NCBI RefSeq assembly: GCF_021134715.1
Contig: NC_060026.1
Coordinates: 8,423,001 to 8,487,000 of the forward strand
Length of the DNA stretch: 64,000 nt
DNA from: Daphnia pulex
Lineage: Eukaryota; Arthropoda; Branchiopoda; Diplostraca; Daphniidae
Direction of reading: 5' to 3'
Positions within the stretch are counted from its first letter, which is position 1, and each line of letters opens with the position of its first letter. Positions 9,071 through 20,227 of this stretch are shown here, one piece after another. The notes below the pieces were generated by a model, which was not told the DNA's origin, searched no databases, and saw nothing but the letters and a program-made list of their open reading frames with translations. Both the position numbers and the translations under genes were made by a program.

Positions 9071-12000
9071 GTATGTATGTATGTATGTATATTAACATTT
9101 ATATACCGCACTTTCTCATATAATAACAATACGTTCAAATGACGGTTTAAAAGTGAGCTGTGCTTTAGTGACGGGCAGTTAAAAAAGGGTATGACAAGGT
9201 AAAAAAGTGTGTCTTAAGGAGTTTCTTGAAATCTTGGCGACTAGAAGTTGACCGGATAGCTGGTGGAAGTTCGTTCCAGTAGTGCGGTGCATAAGAGATA
9301 AACGACCGCTTTTGGTAGGCTGGCTTTGGTGGAGCGTTCTTCTTCCCCCGAGTTCTAGTGGAGGCCACCACACGAAGACTCCTCGCCTCCGCGCGTAAAC
9401 CTGCACGGCCGGGTACGTGGAGAGCAACGCATTCTTGTAGGTAGACTGGTGCAGTTCCTTGCAGACAGTCGAAGACAAGAAGTAGGACCTTAAAGAGAAT
9501 CCTGTAGTGGATAGGGAGCCAGTGCAGTCGAAATCTTGACTCTTCAGTGGAAAAAACGCCTCGGTGAATTAGGCGTGCGGCTGAGTCCTGCACCGATTGA
9601 AGAGGTCTTAATTTCTCCTTTGAAAGTCCAGCCAGTAAGGAGTTGGCGTAGTCAAGATGTGATATGACAAGCGAGTGCACAAGAATCTTCGTGGCTTCCG
9701 TTGTCAGATGACTTCTTATTTTGCCGAGCCGATATAAATTAAAATTTGCGGCTCTTGATATGGCCGAAATTTGACGGTCCATCGTCAGATCAGAGCTAAG
9801 GTGAACACCGAGAACTTTCGCTGATGTAGTAGGTGTGACAAGGTTGTCACCAACACGAAATGGCAGTGGAGCTAATTTTCCAGCCAGCTCGGAGGGGGCA
9901 AAGTAAAGAACCTCACTTTTTGAAGGATTCAACTTGACCCAGTTGAATGAGAACCAGTCGATTAAGTCGCCGGCGCACTCGGACAAGATCCTAAGGGCGT
10001 CGAATTGGTCGAGACAGTCACGTGAGAAACCGAACTCGAGGTAGATGGCTGTATCGTCGGAGTACTGCTCGATGCTGATGCCGTACCGCTCAGCCACCAG
10101 CCGTAAACAGTTCACATAAATGGTATAGAGTTTAGGACCAAGGACAGATCCTTGGGGGACTCCATACTTAACTTGAACCGGAACCGATTCAACACCATCC
10201 ACGATCACCGATTGAGTCCGGTTTCTTAGATATGAAGCGATCCAGGCAAGAGGCTTTCCATCAATGCCACAGTGGGAAGAGATTCGATCAAGAAGAATTT
10301 CATGATCGATCGTGTCAAAAGCGGCGGTCAGATCGAGAAGAAGAACGACACAGCCATGTCCCTGACTAGCAGCTTGAAGTAAGTCATTCTGAAGTGCCAG
10401 TAGCGCGGTCTCGGTCGAGTGATTAGGGCGATAGGCATACTGAGTCGGTGAAAGGATCTCATGGCTGGCCAGATGAGCATCAAGCTGGTGGGCTGCTAGT
10501 CGCTCAAGAACTTTAGACAAGAACGAGAGATTAGTTACTGGTCGATAATTGGAGAAAACTTCTTTATCGAGTGCTGGCTTCTTAAGAAGAGGCGTAATGA
10601 GACCGTGCTTGAAGATCTGAGGGAAAACGCCGGTCTGGAAAGATAGGTTGACTATGGAAGTGATCGCTGGAACGAGCAGTGGGGCCACCTTCTTAAGGAT
10701 ACCAGTGGGAATAGGATCCAATCCGCAGGATTTTGTGGGGGAGGCAACGATCACACGATGGACTTCCTCGATACTGACGATGGAGAACTCAGTGAGCAGA
10801 TCAGAGTCTGTTCGAGTGTCCAAAAAGTGAACCGAGCCAATGACACTGGTTGGATCAATCCTAGCTCTAGAACCAATAAGTTCATCCTTGATTGCGTCTA
10901 CCTTGTCGCTGTAAAAGGAAGAAAAGGCGTTGGCCAAATTAGCTGAAGACTGATGAGTCGGGAGTGATCGCTCTTTAGAACGACCAAGCCATGAGTCAAC
11001 AATCTTGTATAGTTTCTTCTGGTCGCCAGAGCAGTCGGCAATAGTAGAACAGAGATAGTCGGCCTTCACCTTAAATAAAAGTCTTCGATATTCAGAGCGA
11101 AGGCACTTGTATGATTCAAAATGGCCTTGAAGATATCCACCACCACGCCAGATTCTCTCAGCTCTTCGAAGTTTGTGCCGAAAAACAAGAATGTCGGAGT
11201 TTATCCACGGGGCAGGGTCACGAAGCACCGCGACACTAGTCTTCAGCGGGGCGTGCGACTCCACGACGCCACGAATCTCCTGAAACAGGTCGACAAGTGA
11301 ATCCAGAGTCGCTACTTGGTCTTGATGAACGAACGCCGGAGCAGTAATTAATGGTAGTTGGGACAGGTCAGCTCGCAGAGAATCCAAGTCGATGGAATTG
11401 TAGGTACGGAAAGAAAATGACTTTCTCTCCGTCACCGGACGGCGAAGCCCGACGGAACAGATCACGAGGTGGTGGTCGCTGACGAGGCCAGCTACCTGGA
11501 CGTCGGAGACGAATTTGCTTCCACTGCGAGTGAGAATGAGATCGAGTGTATGAGCCGCACTATGAGTACGACCCAAGACAAGCTGATTCCAGCCCAACTC
11601 TTCGACTAGCTGGTTAAAGGAACGAGCCTTGTTGCAGTTAGAGTCGTCAACATGAATGTTGAAATCACCGACGATAACTGGCTCCTCGTTGTTGTCGACC
11701 GCAAACTCAAGTAGAGTACGAAACTCTGATAGAAAAGTCGAAAATGTTGGAAAACCAGGGCGCTCTGGCGGACGGTAGATGACGTAGAGTCGGATAGTTT
11801 TGGTAGATGAACTGATCTGGACGCAGAGGAGCTCAAAACTAGTCAGGGAGATGTCAAGGTGGACTGCCCTCACATTAAAAGACGCCCTGAAGACTAGACC
11901 GACACCACCACCCCTCTTCTTCTTCGCGACCAGACGAGGAACGTGTAATGACATGTAGCCAGGAGGACATGCCGATTTCAAAATGTGATCACCATGGGTG

Positions 12001-12672
12001 ACATTGAGCCACGTCTCGGTAATCGCAAGGAAGTCGAGCCCTGAGGAGATGATTAGATCGGCTATGTCGTGTTTTCTCTTGCAAACCGAGCGGGCATTAA
12101 GTAAGCCGAGCCTGGGAACAGAGACGCGAGGAGGGATCTTCTTCTCTTTAGAGGTAGCGGGCCGAGCAAACTGGTAAGGATTCACGGAGTAGAGAGCACA
12201 TCTAGCCTCGAATCTGACGACAGCAGCTCTTCCCCCCCGGTAGCTTCTTCTTGTTCGTGGAAAAGAAGATCTGAGAAGGTTGTGCTGCCATAACGAATGA
12301 TGATTTTTGCAAGGGGTCCAGCTAAGAAGTTCCAGCTGCTCACCAACTGATTTGAGAGCAAGTAATAAATCGCGGTCGATAGGAGGACACATTTGCTGAT
12401 TGATGTAAACAGTGTGTTCAAGTGGCTCCACTGGCGGTGGAAAAAAGAACCAGAGTGACAGATTCAGGGAAGATTTGAGAACGAAAAATCAGTTGCACTT
12501 AGATGGACAGGAATCCAATTAATTGGGCCAAGAAGTGTACGAGATGAAACTGTACAGTAAACCTTGTAAAACACACACGGTAAATATAGGTTAAAAAAGC
12601 TAAATCACTAAAACAGGGAGCTACTGGATTGTGCAGCCTTCTCATGGCGCGACTAGCAGACGATTTGTCGAT
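9071..12672 (-). mobile_element. L2/CR1-like LINE, apparently full length
   Basis: The element lies on the minus strand. Its 3' end is a short microsatellite tail, (ATAC)n in element sense, at 9071-9090. A 94-bp 3' UTR precedes the single 1,088-codon ORF, and about 240 bp of 5' UTR follow to 12,672. The 6-bp sequence GGATAC flanks both sides (9065-9070 and 12,673-12,678); the same site is empty at 3230 in the other duplicate and in all other units. The insertion is therefore younger than the 5.8-kb duplication, or is one haplotype. Clade assignment is from motif style, not a tree. Confidence 0.92.
9165..12431 (-). CDS. LINE endonuclease/reverse transcriptase polyprotein
   Basis: Intact ORF of 1,088 residues. 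An N-terminal extension of about 105 residues is followed by an APE-type endonuclease (about 108-328) with LNARSV (111-116), ITETWL (137-142), GDFNIH (255-260) and SDHH (318-321). The reverse transcriptase (about 600-860) has SNYRPVTNLSFLSKVLERL, LDLTAAFDTIDH (700-711), GVPQGSVLGP (757-766) and the catalytic YSDD (790-793). A C-terminal region ends with YWNELPPAIR-type sequence found in L2/CR1 proteins. The protein would nick target DNA and copy the element's RNA in place. No separate ORF1 is seen. The first ATG is used because it opens the frame; upstream is UTR-like. No stop or frameshift is seen, so it may be recently active. Confidence 0.93.
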   Translation of the reverse strand: MEPLEHTVYINQQMCPPIDRDLLLALKSVGEQLELLSWTPCKNHHSLWQHNLLRSSFPRTRRSYRGGRAAVVRFEARCALYSVNPYQFARPATSKEKKIPPRVSVPRLGLLNARSVCKRKHDIADLIISSGLDFLAITETWLNVTHGDHILKSACPPGYMSLHVPRLVAKKKRGGGVGLVFRASFNVRAVHLDISLTSFELLCVQISSSTKTIRLYVIYRPPERPGFPTFSTFLSEFRTLLEFAVDNNEEPVIVGDFNIHVDDSNCNKARSFNQLVEELGWNQLVLGRTHSAAHTLDLILTRSGSKFVSDVQVAGLVSDHHLVICSVGLRRPVTERKSFSFRTYNSIDLDSLRADLSQLPLITAPAFVHQDQVATLDSLVDLFQEIRGVVESHAPLKTSVAVLRDPAPWINSDILVFRHKLRRAERIWRGGGYLQGHFESYKCLRSEYRRLLFKVKADYLCSTIADCSGDQKKLYKIVDSWLGRSKERSLPTHQSSANLANAFSSFYSDKVDAIKDELIGSRARIDPTSVIGSVHFLDTRTDSDLLTEFSIVSIEEVHRVIVASPTKSCGLDPIPTGILKKVAPLLVPAITSIVNLSFQTGVFPQIFKHGLITPLLKKPALDKEVFSNYRPVTNLSFLSKVLERLAAHQLDAHLASHEILSPTQYAYRPNHSTETALLALQNDLLQAASQGHGCVVLLLDLTAAFDTIDHEILLDRISSHCGIDGKPLAWIASYLRNRTQSVIVDGVESVPVQVKYGVPQGSVLGPKLYTIYVNCLRLVAERYGISIEQYSDDTAIYLEFGFSRDCLDQFDALRILSECAGDLIDWFSFNWVKLNPSKSEVLYFAPSELAGKLAPLPFRVGDNLVTPTTSAKVLGVHLSSDLTMDRQISAISRAANFNLYRLGKIRSHLTTEATKILVHSLVISHLDYANSLLAGLSKEKLRPLQSVQDSAARLIHRGVFSTEESRFRLHWLPIHYRILFKVLLLVFDCLQGTAPVYLQECVALHVPGRAGLRAEARSLRVVASTRTRGKKNAPPKPAYQKRSFISYAPHYWNELPPAIRSTSSRQDFKKLLKTHFFTLSYPFLTARH

Positions 12673-12789
12673 GGATACATGTGTGTTGAGATAACAAGAT
12701 ATAGAAACAATGGTGATTAATGTTATTTGAACGTTGTATCCGTTTTAAAAGCCTAAACATACCTTCACAAGAAATAAAATAATTTTGCT

Positions 12790-12861
12790 TGATCTCGACG
12801 TGATTTGAACACGCAACCTCCTGATCTGGAGTCAGGCGCGCTACCGTTGCGCCACGAAATC
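12790..12861 (-). tRNA. tRNA-Trp (CCA)
   Basis: Exact array consensus. It lies 118 bp beyond the LINE insertion, in the same unit. The insertion is downstream of this gene's 3' end, so its promoter and terminator are untouched. Confidence 0.95.
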
Positions 12862-13143
12862 TTGATTTTTGATGTAATTACTATCTTTATATTTTGGTAA
12901 CTACGGTGTCTTTTATAAAGGAATAGATTCTGATGGTAAGATTGATTATCACACGAACACATTTAGTCTTTTGAAAGAGTCAGTCAGATTAGTCAGGTTA
13001 TTTTTTTATATTTCCTTGGATCTTTTGATCGCCACAAGCCTTGATTTTCGTAATAAAAGCTAACAAGCTTAGGCATGATAGTCGGCTACAATAGATGGGT
13101 TGTCGTCGTGCAATTTGTATTAAGAAGTATACGAAAGGGGTAA

Positions 13144-13214
13144 GCATCGATGGTTCAGTGGTAGAATGCACGCCTGCCTCGCGGGCGGCCCGGGTTCGAT
13201 TCCCGGTCGATGCA
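13144..13214 (+). tRNA. tRNA-Gly (GCC)
   Basis: Loop CTGCCTC (T37). The second base pair of the anticodon stem is broken by CACGC instead of CTCGC. Other arms match consensus. Confidence 0.85.
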
Positions 13215-13795
13215 TTTTAATCACCATTGCCCAAGACAGATTGGTAGAATCTACTCTATTGAGTTTAGTTTGCTGATATTTTTGCGCAGTACGTAAAAGG
13301 ACGGTACTTAGTGGTTAGTGGTGGTTGAAACAATCTCTTTAAGCGGACTCTTTTTTGTTTGCCAGATTGGTTTAGATTACGTAATCTTCCTTTGATCATA
13401 CCAATTGGCGAATAAACCATTTGTAGGACAGAGAGGTACAAGTTATATCCATCGCCAGACTCTGTGTTTGTATCGTGGAAACCCAAGATAGTTATCGGTT
13501 CAAACTCGTCGTGTTCCAACTGCTGTGGTAATCGACATTCAGACGCAAATGTTCCCCCTTTTGTAAACTCACTTGGTTCTATGCTCTCCCATTCCAAAAA
13601 CTGTAGTCCCGTGTAGATCTAAAGTCACATTTTGATAAAAAGAAAAAAAAACAGCTGACTAAGATTCAAATTGAATTAGGATACATGTGTGTTGAGATAA
13701 CAAGATATAGAAACAATGGTGATTAATGTTATTTGAACGTTGTATCCGTTTTAAAAGCCTAAACATACCTTCACAAGAAATAAAATAATTTTGCT

Positions 13796-13867
13796 TGATC
13801 TCGACGTGATTTGAACACGCAACCTCCTGATCTGGAGTCAGGCGCGCTACCGTTGCGCCACGAAATC
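13796..13867 (-). tRNA. tRNA-Trp (CCA)
   Basis: Exact consensus. The downstream AAATAAAATAATTTT on the plus strand gives a TTTT terminator in the transcript. Confidence 0.95.
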
Positions 13868-14149
13868 TTGATTTTCGATGTAATTACTATCTTTATATTT
13901 TGGTAACTACGGTGTCTTTTATAAAGGAATAGATTCTGATGGTAAGATTGATTATCACACGAACACATTTAGTCTTTTGAAAGAGTCAGTCAGATTAGTC
14001 AGGTTATTTTTTTATATTTCCTTGGATCTTTTGATCGCCACAAGCCTTGATTTTCGTAATAAAAGCTAATAAGCTTAGGCATGATAGTCGGCTACAATAG
14101 ATGGGTTGTCGTCGTGCAATTTGTATTAAGAAGTATACGAAAGGAGAAA

Positions 14150-14220
14150 GCATCGATGGTTCAGTGGTAGAATGCACGCCTGCCTCGCGGGCGGCCCTGG
14201 TTCGATTCCCGGTCGATGCA
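14150..14220 (+). tRNA. tRNA-Gly (GCC), weakened
   Basis: Shares CACGC and T37 with 13,144 and has an extra T-stem mismatch (CCTGG instead of CCGGG). Confidence 0.78.
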
Positions 14221-14796
14221 TTTTAATCACCATTGCCCAAGACAGATTGGTAGAATCTACTCTATTGAGTTTAGTTTGCTGATATTTTTGCGCAGTACGT
14301 AAAAGGACGGTACTTAGTGGTTAGTGGTGGTTGAAACAATCTCTTTAAGCGGACTCTTTTTTGTTTGCCAGATTGGTTTAGATTACGTAATCTTCCTTTG
14401 ATCATACCAATTGGCGAATAAACCATTTGTAGGACAGAGAGGTACAAGTTATATCCATCGCCAGACTCTGTGTTTGTATCGTGGAAACCCAAGATAGTTA
14501 TCGGTTCAAACTCGTCGTGTTCCAACTGCTGTGGTAATCGACATTCAGACGCAAATGTTCCCCCTTTTGTAAACTCACTTGGTTCTATGCTCTCCCATTC
14601 CAAAAACTGTAGTCCCGTGTAGATCTAAAGTCACATTTTGATAAAAAGAAAAAAAAACAGCCGACTAAGATTCAAATTGAATTAGGATACATGTTTGTTG
14701 AGATAACAAGATATAGAAACAATGGTGATTAATGTAATTTGAACGTTATATCCGTTTTAAAAGCCTAAACATATCTTCACAAGAAATATTTTTGCT

Positions 14797-14868
14797 TGAT
14801 CTCGACGTGATTTGAACACGCAACCTCCAGATCTGGAGTCAGGCGCGCTACCGTTGCGCCACGAAATC
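14797..14868 (-). tRNA. tRNA-Trp (CCA), one stem mismatch
   Basis: Loop CTCCAGA is intact. The anticodon stem carries one T-T mismatch (CCTGA against TCTGG). Confidence 0.85.
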
Positions 14869-15150
14869 TTGATTTTCGATGTAATTACTATCGTTATATT
14901 TTGGGAACTACTGTGTCTTTTATAAAGGAATAGATTCTGATGGTAAGATTGATTATCACACGAACACATTTAGTCTTTTGAAAGAGTCAGTCAGATTAGT
15001 CAGGTTATTTTTTTATATTTCCTTGGATCTTTTGATCGCCACAAGCCTTGATTTTCGTAATAAAAGCTAACAAGCTTAGGCATGATAGTCGGCTACAATA
15101 GATGGGTTGTCGTCGTGCAATTTGTATCAAGAAGTATACGTGAGCGGCAA

Positions 15151-15221
15151 GCATCGATGGTTCAGTGGTAGAATGCTCGCCTGCCTCGCGGGCGGCCCGG
15201 GTTCGATTCCCGGTCGATGCA
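15151..15221 (+). tRNA. tRNA-Gly (GCC)
   Basis: Same sequence as 3699-3769 (T37, other arms consensus). Confidence 0.92.
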
Positions 15222-15799
15222 TTTTAATCACCATTGCCCAAGACAGATTGGTAGAATCTACTCTATTGAGTTTAGTTTGCTGATATTCTTGCCTAGTACG
15301 TATAAGGACGGTACTTAGTGGTTAGTGGTGGTTGAAGCAATCTCTTTAAGCGGACTCTTTTTTGTTTGCCAGATTGGTTTAGATTACTTAATCTTCCTTT
15401 GATCATACCAATTGGCGAAAAACCATTTGTAGGACAGAGAGGTACAAGTTATATCCATCGCCAGACTCTGTGTTTGTATCGTGGAAACCCAAGATAGTTA
15501 TCGGTTCAAACTCGTCGTGTTCCAACTGCTGTGGTAATCGACATTCAGACGCAAATGTTCCCCCTTTTGTAAACTCACTTGGTTCTATGCTCTCCCATTC
15601 CAAAAACTGTAGTCCCGTGTAGATCTAAAGTCACATTTTGATAAAAAGAAAAAAAAAAACAGCTGACTAAGATTCAAATTGAATTAGGATACATGTGTGT
15701 TGAGATAACAAGATATAGAAACAATGGTGATTAATGTTATTTGAACGTTTTATCCGTTATATAAGCACAAAGATACCTATAAAAGAGAGATTAGTTTCT

Positions 15800-15871
15800 T
15801 GATCTCGACGTGATTTGAAACCGAAACCTCCTGATCTATAGTCAGGCGCGCTACCGTTGAGCCACGAAATC
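15800..15871 (-). pseudogene. tRNA-Trp-derived pseudogene (anticodon ATA)
   Basis: The anticodon loop reads CTATAGA, so the centred triplet is ATA. The T stem is disrupted and the D stem starts GCTC. Flanks also differ (GCACAAAGATACCT instead of GCCTAAACATACCT), as in the last unit at 48.8 kb. Probably an old, dead copy. Confidence 0.75.
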
Positions 15872-16153
15872 TTGATTTTCAATGTAATTACTATCGTTAT
15901 ATTTTGGGAACTACGGTGTCTTTTATAAAGGAATAGATTCTGATGGTAAGATTGATTATCACACGAACACATTTAGTCTTTTGAAAGAGTCAGTCAGATT
16001 AGTCAGGTTATTTTTTTATATTTCCTTGGATCTTTTGATCGCCACAAGCCTTGATTTCCGTAATGAAAGCTAACAAGCTTAGGCATGATAGTCGGCTACA
16101 ATAGATGGGTTGTCGTCGTGCAATTTGTATCAAGAAGTATACCTGAGGGGCAA

Positions 16154-16224
16154 GCATCGATGGTTCAGTGGTAGAATGCTCGCCTGCAACGCGGGCGGCC
16201 CTGGTTCGATTCCCGGTCGATACA
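16154..16224 (+). tRNA. tRNA-Gly body with Cys anticodon (GCA)
   Basis: The loop reads CTGCAAC, so the anticodon is GCA, which reads Cys codons. The T stem has one mismatch (CCTGG) and the acceptor end reads GATACA. Glycyl-tRNA synthetase is known to use C35 and C36, so charging may be poor. It could be a decaying copy. Confidence 0.75.
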
Positions 16225-16800
16225 TTTTAATCACCATTGCCCAAGACAGATTGGTAGAATCTACTCTATTGAGTTTAGTTTGCTGATATTCTTGCGCAGT
16301 ACGTATAAGGACGGTACTTAGTGGTTAGTGGTGGTTGAAGCAATCTCTTTAAGTGGACTCTTTTTTGTTTGCCAGATTGGTTAAGATTACTTAATCTTCC
16401 TTTGATCATACCAATTGGCGAATAAACCATTTGTAGGACAGAGAGGTACAAGTTATATCCATCGCCAGACTCTGTGTTTTTATCGTGGAAACCCAAGATA
16501 GTTATCGGTTCAAACTCGTCGTGTTCCAACTGCTGTGGTAATCGACATTCAGACGCAAATGTTCCCCCTTTTGTAAACTCACTTGGTTCTATGCTCTCCC
16601 ATTCCAAAAACTGTAGTCCCGTGTAGATCTAAAGTCACATTTTGATAAAAAGAAAAAAAAACAGCTGACTAAGATTCAAATTGAATTAGGATACATGTGT
16701 GTTGAGATAACAAGATATAGAAACAATGGTGATTAATGTTATTTGAACGTTGTATCCGTTTTAAAAGCCTAAACATACCTTCACAAGAAATATTTTTGCT

Positions 16801-16872
16801 TTATCTCGACGTGATTTGAACACGCAACCTCCTGATCTTGTGTCAGGCGCGCTACCGTTGCGCCACGAAATC
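16801..16872 (-). tRNA. tRNA-Trp body with Leu anticodon (CAA)
   Basis: The anticodon loop is CACAAGA: triplet CAA and A instead of U at position 33. Base 72 is A, opening the first acceptor pair. Likely non-functional. It is duplicated at 29,812. Confidence 0.7.
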
Positions 16873-17154
16873 TTGATTTTCAATGTAATTACTATCGATA
16901 TTTTTGGGGAACTACGGTGTCTTTTATAAGGGAATAGATCCTGATGGTAAGATTGATTATCACACGAACACATTTAGTCTTTTGAAAGAGTCAGTCAGAT
17001 TAGTCAGGTTATTTTTTTATATTTCCTTGGATCTTTTGATCGCCACAAGCCATGATTTCCGTAATGAAAGCTAACAAGCTTAGATATGATAGTCGGCTAC
17101 CATAGATGGGTTGTCGTCGTGCATTTTGTATCAAGAAGTATACTTGAGGAGCAA

Positions 17155-17225
17155 GCATCGATGGTTCAGTGGTAGAATGTTCGCCTGCCACGCGGGCGGC
17201 CCGGGTTCGATTCCCGATAGATGCA
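17155..17225 (+). tRNA. tRNA-Gly (GCC), one acceptor mismatch
   Basis: Loop CTGCCAC is consensus. T27 gives a wobble pair, and the 3' acceptor strand TAGATGC has one mismatch. Confidence 0.83.
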
Positions 17226-17802
17226 TTTTAATCACCATTGCCCAAGACAGATTGGTAGAATCTACTCTATTGAGTTTAGTTTGCTGATATTCTTGCGCAG
17301 TATGTATAAGGACGGTACTTAGTGGTTAGTGGTGGTTGAAGCAATCTCTTTAAGCGGACTCTTTTTTGTTTGCCAGATTGGTTTAGATTACTTAATCTTC
17401 CTTTGATCATACCAATTGGCGAAAAACCATTTGTAGGACAGAGAGGTACAAGTTATATCCATCGCCAGACTCTGTGTTTGTATCGTGGAAACCCAAGATA
17501 ATTATCGGTTCAAACTCGTCGTGTTCCAACTGCTGTGGTAATCGACATTCAGACGCAAATGTTCCCCCTTTTGTAAACTCACTTGTTTCTATGCTCTCCC
17601 ATTCCAAAAACTGTAGTCCCGTGTAGATCTAAAGTCACATTTTGATAAAAAGAAAAAAAAAACAGCTGACTAAGATTCAAATTGAATTAGGATACATGTG
17701 TGTTGAGATAACAAGATATAAAAAACAATGGTGATTAATGTTATTTGAACGTTACATCCGTTTTAAAAGCCTAATCATACCTTCACAAGAAACATTTTGG
17801 CT

Positions 17803-17874
17803 TGATCTCCACGTGATTTGAACACGCAACCTCCTGATCTGGAGTCAGGCGCGCTACCGTTGCGCCACGAAATC
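17803..17874 (-). tRNA. tRNA-Trp (CCA), one acceptor mismatch
   Basis: Consensus except for GGAGATC in the 3' acceptor strand, which unpairs the seventh position. It shares this with 31,024. Confidence 0.88.
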
Positions 17875-18156
17875 TTGATTTTCAATGTAATTACTATCGT
17901 TATATTTTGGGAACTACGGTGGGTTTTATAAAGGAATAGATTCTGATGGTAAGATTGATTATCACACGAACACATTTAGTCTTTTGAAAGAGTCAGTCAG
18001 ATTAGTCAGGTAATTTTTTTATATTTCCTTGGATCTTTTGATCGCCACAAGCCTTGATTTCCGTAATGAAAGCTAACAAGCTTTGGCATGATAGTCGGCT
18101 ACAATAGATGGGTTGTCGTCGTGCAATTTATATCAAGAAGTATACGTGAGGGGCAA

Positions 18157-18227
18157 GCATCGATGGTTCAGTGGTAGAATGCTCTCCTTCCACGCGGGCG
18201 GCCCGGGGTCGATTCCCGGTCGATGCA
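18157..18227 (+). tRNA. tRNA-Gly (TCC)
   Basis: The loop is CTTCCAC, so the anticodon is TCC, still glycine (GGA codons). The anticodon stem has one mismatch (CTCTC against GCGGG), and T54 is G, which weakens the B box. Confidence 0.75.
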
Positions 18228-18802
18228 TTTTAATCACCATTGCCCAAGACAGATTGGTATAATCTACTCTATTGAGTTTAGTTTGCTGATATTCTTGCGC
18301 AGTACGTATAAGGACGGTACTTAGTGGTTAGTGGTGGTTGAAGCAATCTCTTTAAGCGGACTCTTTTTTGTTTGCCAGATTGGTTTAGATTACTTAATCT
18401 TCCTTTGATCATACCAATTGGCGAAAAACCATTTGTAGGACAAAGAGGTACAAGTTATATCCATCGCCAGACTCTGTGTTTGTATCGTGGAAACCCAAGA
18501 TAGTTATCGGTTCAAACTCGTCGTGTTCCAACTGCTGTGGTAATCGACATTCAGACGCAAATGTTCCCCCTTTTGTAAACTCACTTGGTTCTATGCTCTC
18601 CCATTCCAAAAACTGTAGTCCCGTGTAGATCTAAAGTCACATTTTGATAAAAAGAAAAAAAAACAGCTGACTAAGATTCAAATTGAATTAGGATACATGT
18701 GTATTGAGATAACAAGATATAGAAACAATGGTGATTAATGTTATTTGAACGTTGTATCCGTTTTAAAAGCCTAAACATACCTTCACAAGAAATATTTTTG
18801 CT

Positions 18803-18874
18803 TTATCTCGACGTGATTTGAACACGCAACCTCCTGATCTGGTGTCAGGCGCGCTACCGTTGCGCCACGAAATC
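18803..18874 (-). tRNA. tRNA-Trp (CCA) with A33
   Basis: Loop CACCAGA keeps CCA but has A at position 33, and base 72 is A. It looks like an intermediate towards the CAA copies at 16,801 and 29,812. Confidence 0.75.
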
Positions 18875-19156
18875 TTGATTTTCGATGTAATTACTATCGA
18901 TATTTTTGGGGAACTACGGTGTCTTTTATAAGGGAATAGATCCTGATGGTAAGATTGATTATCACACGAACACATTTAGTCTTTTGAAAGAGTCAGTCAG
19001 ATTAGTCAGGTTATTTTTTTATATTTCCTTGGATCTTTTGATCGCCACAAGCCTTGATTTCCGTAATGAAAGCTAACAAGCTTTGGCATGATAGTCGGCT
19101 ACAATAGATGGGTTGTCGTCGTGCAAATTTTATCAAGAAGTATACGTGAGGGGCAA

Positions 19157-19227
19157 TCATCGATGGTTCAGTGGTAGAATGCTCTCCTTCCACGCGGGCG
19201 GCCCGGGTTCGATTCCCGGTCGATGTA
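19157..19227 (+). tRNA. tRNA-Gly (TCC)
   Basis: Anticodon TCC as in 18,157, with a normal T arm. The first acceptor pair is lost (T1 against T72). Confidence 0.75.
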
Positions 19228-19803
19228 TTTTAATCACCATTGCCCAAGACAGATTGGTAGAATCTACTCTATTGAGTTTAGTTTGCTGATATTCTTGCGC
19301 AGTACGTATAAGGACGGTACTTAGTGGTTAGTGGTGGTTGAAGCAATCTCTTTAAGCGGACTCTTTTTTGTTTGCCAGATTGGTTTAGATTACTTAATCT
19401 TCCTTTGATCATACCAATTGGCGAAAAACCATTTGTAGGACAGAGAGGTACAAGTTATATCCATCGCCAGACTCTGTGTTTGTATCGTGGAAACCCAAGA
19501 TAGTTATCGGTTCCAACTCGTCGTGTTCCAACTGCTGTGGTAATCGACATTCAGACGCAAATGTTCCCCCTTTTGTAAACTCACTTGGTTCTATGCTCTC
19601 CCATTCCAAAAACTGTAGTCCCGTGTAGATCTAAAGTCACATTTTGATAAAAAGAAAAAAAAAACAGCTGACTAAGATTCAAATTGAATTAGGATACATG
19701 TGTGTTGAGATAACAAGATATAGAAACAATGGTGATTAATGTTATTTGAACGTTGTATCCGTTTTAAAAGCCTAAACATACCTTCACAAGAAATATTTTT
19801 ACT

Positions 19804-19875
19804 TGATCTCGACGTGATTTGAACACGCAACCTCCTGATCTGGAGTCAGGCGCGCTACCGTTGCGCCACGAAATC
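19804..19875 (-). tRNA. tRNA-Trp (CCA)
   Basis: Exact consensus. Confidence 0.95.
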
Positions 19876-20157
19876 TTGATTTTCGATGTAATTACTATCG
19901 TTATATTTCGGGAACTACGGTGTATTTTATAAAGGAATAGATTCTGATTGTAAGATTGATTATCACACGAACACATTTCGTCTTTTGAAAGAGTCAGTCA
20001 GATTAGTCAGGTTATTTTTTTATATTTCCTTGGATCTTTTGATCGTCACAAGCCTTGATTTCCGTAATGAAAGCTAACAAGCTTAGGCATGATAGTCGGC
20101 TACAATAGATGGGTTGTCGTCGTGCAATTTGTATCAAGAAGTATACATGAGGGGCAA

Positions 20158-20227
20158 GCATCGATGGTTCAGTGGTAGAATGCTCGCCTGCCACGCGGGC
20201 GGCCGGGTTCGATTCCCGGTCGATGCA
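20158..20227 (+). tRNA. tRNA-Gly (GCC), short variable loop
   Basis: 70 nt long: one C is missing from the variable region (GGCCGGG instead of GGCCCGGG). All stems pair. The same form occurs at 43,237, 44,237 and 46,238. Confidence 0.88.

Noticed and set aside
11606-12421. Extra minus-strand ORFs of 76-79 codons inside the LINE
   Set aside because: They overlap the intact 1,088-codon frame and have no motif of their own; not a separate ORF1.
15800-15871. Possible amber-suppressor tRNA (CTA) in a Trp body
   Set aside because: The loop CTATAGA puts ATA, not CTA, at positions 34-36, and the T arm is broken. No suppressor anticodon was found in any copy.
17009-17191. Minus-strand frames of 60 codons (AGEHSTTEPSML type) in many units
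   Set aside because: They start inside tRNA-Gly read backwards and cover the spacer, so they are antisense shadows.
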